From the NCBI GenBank assembly GCA_963556255.1, contig OY744608.1, positions 8,431,023-8,495,022 on the forward strand: a stretch of 64,000 bases of DNA, given 5' to 3'. The stretch comes from Allolobophora icterica. Its lineage: Eukaryota; Annelida; Clitellata; Crassiclitellata; Lumbricidae. Of the stretch, positions 54,890-64,000 are shown piece by piece; position 1 is the stretch's first letter; every line of letters starts with the position of its first letter. The position numbers and the translations under genes are program-made. The notes under the pieces are model-generated. The model was given only the letters and a program-made list of their open reading frames with translations, ran no database searches and was not told the origin of the DNA.

Positions 54890-55406
54890 GAAAGTCCGTC
54901 TTTCCCCCCTCCAGACAGTTTTAAATGCTGCAGCCAGATTAATAGCCCGACTTCCTCGCTGGTCTCATATTTCCTCTTTCATGTTCGATCATCTTCATTG
55001 GCTTCCCCTTACTGCTCGGATTCGGCTGAAGGTTCTCACTTTAGTCCTTCGGTCCTGTACAGGCTTAGCACCCAAGTACCTCTGTGACATTGTTCGTCTG
55101 CCAATTTCAGCTACTTCCCTCCGTCCATTGCGATCGCTTAATCGACATGATCTTCTTGTACCACGAGCCAGGACCTCTATGGCCAAAACTCGAGCCTTTT
55201 CTTGCATTGGTCCTGCTCTATGGAATCAACTTCCTCCATCGACACGTGCCTCTTTATTAGCTGGTGGCCCAAGTGCCTCGTTCCGCTGTCTTAAAACCTC
55301 TTTCTATTCACTGGGTCTTTCGCACTGGGAGCGCCTCTGATTAGCGAATCTGTGAGAGGCGCTTTATAAATGTTTAGATACAATACAATACAATACAATA
55401 CATGCA
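54890..55406 (+). mobile_element. CR1/L2-like non-LTR 3' fragment, frame intact
   Basis: Open from the CATA tract to TGA at 55340. It reads VLNAAARLIARLPRWSHISS, DHLHWLPLTARIRLKVLTLV, GLAPKYLCDIVRLP, LNRHDLLVPRARTSMAKTRA, FSCIGPALWNQLP and LKTSFYSLGLSHWERL. The 3' end has GAGGCGCTTTATAAATG and an (ATACA)n tail at 55379-55405. Confidence 0.9.
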
Positions 55407-55446
55407 TACATGCATTCGTGTAGCACTTAGAAGATTTCTGAAGGGT

Positions 55447-55535
55447 GTCATACAATTATTGTAATTGTAATTGTAATTGAACATTTATATAGCGCCACTC
55501 AAATCAGCGGCGCTGATTGTGCAGGTAAACAGTTC
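55447..55535 (-). mobile_element. CR1/L2-like 3' terminus
   Basis: Minus strand GAGTGGCGCTATATAAATGT then TCAATTACAATTACAATTAC as tail. Only the terminal segment is present. Confidence 0.65.
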
Positions 55536-55539
55536 GATA

Positions 55540-56685
55540 CATGCATACATACTTATGTACAAGTGTAGAGGTGAAGGAATGAATGAATGACATCATGACC
55601 TTATGACTGCCTCAAGGACATTAGATCATTCAATTGTCCTCTTGCATCACACCCCTCCTAGGTCATTGCCCCATCAATCCATCTCATCTGTCTTCCTCAT
55701 CTGACCTGGGGTGGTTATTCCCTGGCAGGAGTCAAGCTACCCCAGCCACTCCTAGGACACTCCTTTACCTTGGTTTCCAGAGAGGGTCCATTCTTCTACT
55801 TCTTAGTATTGACCCCACATCAAGGTGGGTCAGACAGTAGACAATATCCAGTACGCCGGATGATCTGTCAGCTGCCTCTTACTCATCCTAGATGTTAGTT
55901 AGACAGTTGGTTATTAGTCTCATTAACACAAGGCATACCCATCTCATTAGCTAACGAATTAGCAGCTCCAGTAGCCTGGCACTGGAGTTCTAATTTGTCT
56001 AGATCGTGGTGGATAATCTGCAGACGTCTTGCAGTTCTCAGTTTCAAAGGGCTTTGCATTTCTTCATTATGTTTGGACTGATTCGAATTTGTATCTACAG
56101 TTAAAGATCACAAAAAATTGGGTCGCATCTCAGTCCATTGTGTAAAGTTCTGCGCACGAGTATTAGGTTGATTGAAACAATATTCTAAAATAAGCAACTA
56201 CGTTTTAAAAAAGCACTACCCTAGACCACTCAACCAAATTTGGCAGAAGCTAGACAAGAATTTTCTATAACGAAATTAAAAAGATAACTCTAGAGATTAA
56301 TTGAAGTATGTTGACAATGCAAAAGAAGGTTAAGGACGTAGAGAGTCGTGGAGCCAAGCATAGTTTCTATTGCATAATTTAATTAAATTAATGCTTATGA
56401 TTGTGAGCTTAATCAACTAGATCTGTAACCAACTAGTTTTTGACGGAATCTCACACAAAGTGCTAAATGTCAAAGGCCATAGGTCAGTGAATGGAGATGG
56501 AAATGAAATGGGAAGACCATGACTATAGGAAACATGATAGCAGCAATAAATTTGACAAATGACTGACAAGACGGGTGATTTAATTTGGACCCATCACTGG
56601 TTAACCATTACATTGCTGGTTAACCATTATATTACATTACCAGTTAACCACTGCATTACATTATTAGGTAACTTGCATTACATTA
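55540..56685. other. Low-copy DNA, no gene recognised
   Basis: TTACATTAC-type words with GGTTAACCA at 56600-56690; otherwise unremarkable. Confidence 0.4.
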
Positions 56686-56689
56686 CATT

Positions 56690-57290
56690 ACTAGGCAGGC
56701 CCGTAGCCAGCCACCCGTCCTTTGGACGCTGAAAATCATTTTGGACAGGCATAAATTGTCCATGGACGCGACGTCCTAAATGTGATAGGCTATAATGTAT
56801 AATCCATTCCCCTTCATCTGTGTAACGATGTTCCTTTTCCCTCACAAGATACACTTCTCTAGCAGCTATTTATGATCTAGGATACGTGTAATTTAGTGCC
56901 AATTAGATGAGGTTGTTTCATGGTAATTGGTAACTGATATGACTATATAAATACCTCAACCTTGTGAGTAATTATAGGGGTTTGGATTGGTAACAGTCTG
57001 TTCCATAGGCTATAATGATCAAATAAGGGAATTAAAAATTACAATCTGAAGTCAACAGATTGTTGTTTGTATCATTGTATATAAAACAAAACTGTTACAA
57101 TTGTGATCAAAACCCAAAAGTCATTCAGTGTAGGGGCATTGCAGACTTTTGCAGTCGGACTCGTACGGTCACGGCATTGGGCGGTCGTGACTTCATGCGC
57201 TCACGGCATCGGGTGGTCACGACTTTGAATGCTCTTTGGACGCCATACTCTTTATTTCTGGCTAAGGGCCTGTTACTAGGTAACTGTTGC
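56690..57290 (+). repeat. Two repeat-family pieces shared with 32640-33010
   Basis: 56694-56790 begins CAGGCCCGTAGCCAGCCACC. 57130-57285 contains GCAGTCGGACTCGTACGGTC and three GTCACGAC/GTCGTGAC words before ATTTCTGGCTAAGGGCCTG. The order of the two pieces is the same in both places. Confidence 0.75.
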
Positions 57291-57725
57291 GTTGCATTAT
57301 GTTACTGGTAAAGCGTAGGCATCTGTTAGTGTACAACTGCTATCTTGTCCTAGGGAACAAGGATAAACCGACACTCCGTACTCTAGATACAGTGAGTGTC
57401 AGTTTGGGAAACTGATACTAAGGTCCTGATTTGGTGGCAGAAGTTGATTGCAGATAATTTTCTCTTTACCCGAGGAGGAAAGGTTACAAATCATTTCACA
57501 CGGACCAAAAACACAGAACAATCTGTGAAGAATCAAATCAGCAGCAGAAATCCTCGATCCCAAGGGAACCAGAGCAGTAATTGTATTCTCGTGCATTTTG
57601 TGTGGTGGATGAATGATGTCAGGTCATGACCCAACCTTCATGTGGTAGAATATTTCCTCCATGGGATACTGGTTTAATATGTAAATAAGACTATATACCT
57701 TCTGTGGGGATAAACTGAATGCTAC
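57291..57725. other. Spacer, no feature seen
   Basis: Low-copy DNA; no recognisable frame. Confidence 0.4.
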
Positions 57726-57726
57726 T

Positions 57727-57908
57727 GAAAGGAAGAAACCAGTCCCTTAAGCTGGGCTGAGGGACAGCCATGGGTATGAAGTGTTAGCCACTTCATTTTC
57801 TTAGCCTCGGCATATGAGGGCGAGTGGCCAGTCCTCTCCCTCACCGACTCATCTTCCCACTGACAGTGTACGGTCAGTGTACTCATTGTAGCTGAGTTGG
57901 CTAATAGA
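57727..57908 (-). mobile_element. SINE-A 3' two-thirds
   Basis: CCAGTCCCTTAAGCTGGGCT, CAGCCATGGGTATGAAGTGT, GGCCAGTCCTCTCCCTCACC and GACAGTGTACGGTCAGTGTA; it ends at GTAGCTGAGTTGGCTAA. Confidence 0.9.
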
Positions 57909-58339
57909 ATGCTAATAAAAGACTGGTTATTAGAGGAAGGGATTACATGTTATGTACACCAGAGTGCGTTTTGTCAGCTGGTTAAAATAAAGAATATACT
58001 TACTTAGGCCAAAAAAAAATAATGGTGTGTTTCCGGTAACAGAGCTTTAAAAAACTGGGTAGGTAGGTAGGAAAATAATTTTTTTTTGTAAAATATTTTT
58101 ATACAATGCCATTTTGTAGCGACCGTATCATCTTTTTGTTTTTCTTATGTTTTGAGAACAAGAAAGTGTCACTAAATAAACACCTTGCTAAAAACAGTTC
58201 AATGTTCTTTAAACTTATCTGTCAGTAAATTAAATTTTAAAAATGTTTTCTTTATAAAATTATATGCTAGAAGGCAAATATTTTTACAAGTGTAGTTCAT
58301 TGATATCGTTTTCTGGCAGCCATCAACGATAGTCTAACA

Positions 58340-59143
58340 TATGTTGTATGTGTTGTGTATGTATGATGCATGTATGTACGTGTGCATTTATATGTGTATT
58401 AATGTATAAGTGTATGTATGCATTTATGTATGCATGTATGTTACATGTATGTATATTGTATGTATGTAAGTATGTATGTTGTATGTATGTATGTAGATAT
58501 GTTGTATGTATGTATGTGTGCATTTATATGTGTATTAATGTATATGTGTATGTATGCATTTATTTATGTATGCATGTATGTATGTTGTATGTATGAAGGT
58601 ATGTATGTATGTATGCATGTATGTATGTATATGTGCATTTATATGTGTATTAATGTATATGTATATGTATGCATTTATGTATGTATGTATGTTGTATGTA
58701 TGTATGTATGCATGTATGTATGCAAGTATGTATCTATGTATGTGTGCATTTATGTGTATTAAATTATGTGTATGTATGCATCTATGTATGTATGCATTTA
58801 TGTATGTATGCAAGTAGGTATGTATGTTGTATGTATGTATGCATGTATGTATGCATGCATGTATGCATGCATGTATGTATGTATGTATGTGTGCATTTAT
58901 GTGTATTAATGTATATGTGTATGTGTGTTGTATGTATGTATGTATGTATGTATGTAATGTATGTATGTATTATATTGCATGTATGTATGCATGTACATGT
59001 ATGTATATGTATGCAAGTATGTATGTGTGCTTTTGTGTATTAATGTATATGTGTATGTATGCATTTATGTATGTATGCATTTATGTATGTATGTTGTATG
59101 TATGCATATATGTATGTATGTATGTTGTATGTATGTATGTATA
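58340..59143. repeat. TGTA-rich satellite, about 800 bp, with higher-order units
   Basis: (TGTA)n interrupted by recurring words: GTGCATTTATATGTGTATTA and ATGTATATGTGTATGTATGC occur about six times at roughly 100- to 150-base spacing. All frames are open and compositional. Confidence 0.92.
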
Positions 59144-59299
59144 TTCCGTCGGGCTCCCAGAATAGCGGACCCGGGAATATAGGACCCTGGAATAGCGGGC
59201 CGGTACCGAGCAGTCGCCATTGCGACCAACTGTTCCTCCCTAGGCAGGGCTGCTTGTATAAGGGGGCTGAGGCTGACCTTGAGGCTGGTTGCTATAAAG

Positions 59300-59649
59300 C
59301 AGTGGTCACCAACCCGCGGCTCGCGAGCCGCATGCGGCTCTCGAAAAGTTCTGTGGCGGCTCTCCAGAGCTTTCCCTGAAATTACTGACAAAATAAAATT
59401 GCGCTATAAAAATGGACTTTCCGTGTTGCTTGAGGGAAAAATTCTGTGACTTCATTGTTTTTTGTCGGTCCGTATAGATATAATGATATTTGCTGTGCTG
59501 CTAAATTCGACCTATAAACCATAGCGACTCCCAAAAGTTGCTAACTTCGCAATGCGGCTCCCAAAAGTTGCTAACTTCGCAATGCGGCTCCCAAAAGTTG
59601 TTAAACTTCACAATGCGGCTCCTCACCGAAAAAAGGTTGGGGACCACTG
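59300..59649. mobile_element. hAT-type MITE (CAGTGGTCACCAACC ends)
   Basis: CTATAAAG flanks it (59292-59299, 59650-59657). The ends are CAGTGGTCACCAACC and, inverted, CAGTGGTCCCCAACC. The interior has a GCGGCTCGCGAGCCGC palindrome and three tandem copies of CAATGCGGCTCCCAAAAGTT-type sequence at 59520-59620. The ends belong to the widespread Charlie-like hAT style. Confidence 0.95.
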
Positions 59650-60139
59650 CTATAAAGGAAGCTTGACGTCTACTATGGCACGTACGATAATCGTAGATAT
59701 TGCTACGCGTAACCGTGGGAAAAGTCCGGACTTTCGGGTCTATTATCTCCTCAACCCTCCCACATTTGTAAACACTGACCATGGGAAACTTACAGCCCAA
59801 TTGTTGCTCTAATTACCCTTAGACCTTGGTCCCTCCCGTGCAGGTCGACGCATCGGGCGACGCATTTCTTTGCTCTAATTAGGCCTAACGGCGATCTTAT
59901 TTACCTAGTCCTAGAAAGACCGCTGGTTTCCCACGGTCATTTGCTTTGGTGAGGGTACGTATAATGTCGCAATTCTGCACCACGGGCACAGAAAGTGACG
60001 TTTCAATTGTCGGAAATCTGCAAATCTGACACGAAATGAGTTACGAAAAAAAAATTTTTTCCCAAAATTTTCCGAGTCGCGCCAAAAAAGTGACTCGGTC
60101 GCGTTACCGGAAACACACCATTATTTTTTTTGGCCTTAT

Positions 60140-60925
60140 TACTTATTTATGTTATGATTGGTAAAAGGAGTTTCAGCGATTGGGGTTGTGGGATATTTCT
60201 TGTGGTGGAGTAGAGAATGGTGGTGATATACACTGGTTGCCGGATGAGGGTTGAGGCTTTAATGAGAGGGTGTCATATAACGGGGCCTTTTTGGGGAGGG
60301 GGTTTCATGCATGATGCCATCAAGCATGGATGGAAGTGATATAGGTTTTCTGCCTGAAGCGTGGTGGAGGTTTGCCCTGGTATGTAAAATATGCATGGCA
60401 CACTACAGTTTCGTACTAGGGGTGTTCAAAGAGTGTTGGAGCAGTGGGGTAGGGTATGGACGTCTATATTTTTGGCTCATACGTAGGAGTGTAATGGGTA
60501 GGTGTCGCGGACTTCTTCTATACCCGGGGTCCCCGGTAGGTGTGTAAGGGCAAAGCTTGTAAGTGATATCCTTAGCTGCCCTATAATTGATAGGGGTCGT
60601 TTCGGCCAGTCAACTCAAACCCCCTGGGGGTACGGCGTTGTGTCGTATTAGTTCCTTGTTTATCTGTTTAAATGTTACTGTTGGCAAATTTGTTGGAGGA
60701 ACCAGACAGCTGTTACATAAATGTAGCACTTTACGAGTTCAGTTAACCTGAGGCCTATCTATGCCTAGCAAGTGATTGGCCTGAACTAAACTCGAAATAA
60801 ATTGCTGTGTACTGAGAGGGCAGAGGTGAGAGGGGAATGAGGGATGAATGGAGTAATCTTACCCTAGCACATGTCATTCCTCCCGTATTGGCCTGTTTGG
60901 CATGGCACTTGCTAACCTCTAAGAG
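60140..60925. other. Low-copy DNA, no gene recognised
   Basis: G-rich at 60290-60560. The 78-codon frame there has no known motif. Confidence 0.4.
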
Positions 60926-60926
60926 C

Positions 60927-61550
<624 letters not shown>

Positions 61551-61552
61551 TA

Positions 61553-61810
61553 ATTTTAATTGTAACTGGAAATTATAAAGCGCCACTTCGAAATAACTCA
61601 TAAGAGGCCCTCCCGGTCTGATGTCCCAGACCCGTGGAAAATAATTCGGTCTTCATGCGTTTACAGAAGAGAAGAGGAGACAGGGAGAGAAGCTCTCGTG
61701 GGAGACCAGCAGGGAGGGCATTCTAGGAGGCAGGGCCAGCAACCGCAAAGCTGCAGCGCGGTGCCGTGGCAGTTCGGGTCCTGGGGACAACCAGGTCTCT
61801 CTGTCGGCAT
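61553..61810 (-). mobile_element. CR1/L2-like non-LTR 3' fragment with an in-frame stop
   Basis: Minus strand CRQRDLVVPRTRTATAPRCS, FAVAGPAS, a stop codon in the WNxLP position, NALPAGLPRELLSP, then a 3' end with GTGGCGCTTTATAATTTCC and a CAATTAAAATTA tail. Confidence 0.8.
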
Positions 61811-62380
61811 GAAGGTGGATTTCTATGCTGTGACGAGGGGCAGTGGCTGAAATATCCTTGTGCAACAAGACAGCTTTGAACCAATTGGGCTTTGAACCCT
61901 CATCCTTTGGATTAGCAGTCATGATTCCAAAGTTAATTATATCTAGTTGAGCATGTGTGACTTTATAAGCTGCTGCTGTTATAGTTTATTTTCAAAATGT
62001 ATATTATCATTGTATACTTGTAATGCATACATGTGCGCTTGTCATGTGCAAATAAAGGCTACTTACTCACTTACAGTAACTTACTTATGTTTCTTCATGC
62101 TTTAAAAGCCTTTAAAAACCTGCTGTTAGCATTTGCGCTGACAGATGACGCTGTAAAGCGCACTAGGAATTCTTGCTACTTCCGGTGCCATATAAATTAT
62201 CGTAACTACACTTACGATTGCGGGACTCTAGCATTCCAACCAGTAGACAGTTGGCCATGTATCAGAGACTTGTGTATATTCAGAGTTGTGTATATATGTG
62301 CTCTGGAACTGTTCGGTTGACGATATAATAGACGTCAGCCGTCGACCGTTACATTAAGACAACGAACGGAAGACGGGATG
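61811..62380. other. Spacer with retroelement-like ends
   Basis: 62050-62080 is GTGCAAATAAAGGCTACTTA plus CTCACTTAC, the partner of 43116-43142. FKNLLLAFAL and CCATATAAATTATCGTAACT at 62110-62205 look like an eroded LINE end. Confidence 0.45.
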
Positions 62381-63000
<620 letters not shown>

Positions 63001-63245
63001 GAGATAAGACTATGTGCTCTTCTTTTTCGTTTCCATGGATACTCGTGGGGGTGTAGTTCCCTTTCTCCAGTGTAGTTCAGCCGGAAAGCATTCCGATGTA
63101 TAGGCGGATAATGTTTCTGGGCTCATCTGTTTAGTCACAGACTGCTCCTCCTTATCTCCTCGCCCGGTTTACGGTAGTTTGGTTTTTAAAACGGATTATC
63201 TTTCTTCAGCCTTTGATCTTCTCTTGGCTTCAGGCTGCTTGGCTG
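63001..63245. other. Spacer, no feature seen
   Basis: Low-copy DNA. Confidence 0.4.
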
Positions 63246-63249
63246 CTTA

Positions 63250-63456
63250 ATGTGGGACATGGTTGCCGATTGGTTAGAGCGCTCACCTGGTAATGGGAAG
63301 AGTAGGGGTTAGAGCCTCCTCCTCTGAGACGGTTATTGGTTACTGCGTAGGTACCTTGAGTGGATCCTACGCTTGCAATTGCTCAGCACCATGAATCGAT
63401 GTTCGATGAATCGTCCCTGTGTTTGGTCATTAGATAGTGGCGCTTAATAAATGCAC

Positions 63457-63526
<70 letters not shown>

Positions 63527-63555
63527 TGGGTTTGATAATAATAATAATAATAATG
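63250..63555 (+). mobile_element. SINE-C reference copy with (AAT)n tail
   Basis: Head GATTGGTTAGAGCGCTCACC (A box) and AGGGGTTAGAGCCTCCTCCT (B box), body GCAATTGCTCAGCACCATGA, TGTGTTTGGTCATTAGATAG and TGGCGCTTAATAAATGCAC, then (AAT)n at 63457-63555 with one GTGGGTTTG interruption. Confidence 0.9.
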
Positions 63556-63599
63556 TTCTAGGCACCTCGGATTGGAACAATAAGGAGACGGTGCCGCCA

Positions 63600-63825
63600 G
63601 GACTGTATGGTGGTGATGATGGTGATGGCGGCAGCAGAGACAAACACTGTCGACGAGGTGGTGTTGATAATGGCGGTGATGGTTATGATGGTGATTATGA
63701 TTATGATGATGACGATGATTATTATTATTTTTATTATTATGATTTTTATGGTGATGATTATGATTGTTATGTGATGATGATGACAAATATGATGATGATT
63801 ATGGTCATGATGATTATGATATGAC
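63600..63825. repeat. GAT/GGT/TAT triplet-rich tract
   Basis: Degenerate triplets; the 77-codon Asp/Tyr-rich frame is compositional. Confidence 0.85.
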
Positions 63826-63827
63826 TA

Positions 63828-63960
63828 GCTGGTTTACCCGGCGTTGCCCGGGGTAATAAGTTTCAATCCACACCACCACCACCACCACCACCACCACCAC
63901 CACCACCACCACCACCACCACCACCACCACCACCACCACCCCCACCACCCTGTCCTGGTG
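63828..63960. repeat. CTAGCTGGTTTACCCGGCG terminus and (CAC)n array
   Basis: CTAGCTGGTTTACCCGGCGT, then TGCCCGGGGTAA, is of the kind found at ends of some invertebrate mobile elements (inference), followed by about 75 bases of (CAC)n (63870-63950). The window ends 50 bases later, so the element cannot be judged. Confidence 0.5.
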
Positions 63961-64000
63961 ACAGAGAATAATCTTCTCGGGTGGCGCCATCTGGTGACTG

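Larger units (their letters stand above)
58007..60135. mobile_element. Harbinger-like element with 33-bp ends and TTA target duplication
   Basis: TTA at 58004-58006 and 60136-60138. The left end GGCCAAAAAAAAATAATGGT continues GTGTTTCCGGTAAC; the right end is its complement apart from one A in the homopolymer. 2.1 kb, no transposase. It holds a large TGTA array and a hAT element. GG-starting ends with TTA duplications indicate PIF/Harbinger. Confidence 0.88.

Noticed and set aside
58348..59165. Long Cys/Met/Tyr-rich frames
   Set aside because: They come from the TGTA satellite.

Overview
This is a repeat-dense, intron-rich animal nuclear sequence with no prokaryotic features. Coding exons have GT-AG or GC-AG borders, and tRNA-derived SINEs, CR1/L2-like non-LTR retrotransposon fragments, hAT, Harbinger and Mutator-like DNA elements and very long microsatellites fill most of the rest. 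The one recognisable gene family is the peptidoglycan recognition proteins (PGRPs), in a short secreted form. Together with the repeat style this suggests a marine invertebrate, possibly an echinoderm, but the exact taxon cannot be fixed from the sequence alone.

Left part (1-24000): a tandem PGRP cluster on the minus strand. Gene A (22663 to 16380) can be assembled completely from four exons into a 202-residue protein with a start codon, matching intron phases and all five zinc-amidase residues. Gene B (6317 to 2734) shows the three domain exons but its signal-peptide exon was not found. A third, broken copy of the last exon lies at 1672-1726. Flanks of A and B are also duplicated (about 1-1735 with 15240-16530; 13257-13690 with 23330-23690), so the locus arose by tandem duplication of a unit of roughly 10-15 kb, later loaded with insertions in the introns and spacers.

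Middle (24000-30200): a nest of DNA transposons with visible target-site duplications: several hAT elements with 8-bp duplications, one inside another, and a Harbinger-type element with a TTA duplication. A Mutator-like fold-back element with a 9-bp duplication lies earlier, at 8466-9164.

Right part (30200-64000): mostly non-coding DNA with about a dozen copies of one SINE family (SINE-A), smaller numbers of two others (SINE-B, SINE-C), minisatellites (one of them grown inside a SINE), long GT, GA, ATC and TGTA arrays, and a 2.1-kb Harbinger-like element carrying a large TGTA array and a hAT element. Only two possible host exons are proposed there (47547-47699 and 54404-54532), neither identified. 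Family labels such as SINE-A, B, C and family D are working names used only in this annotation.
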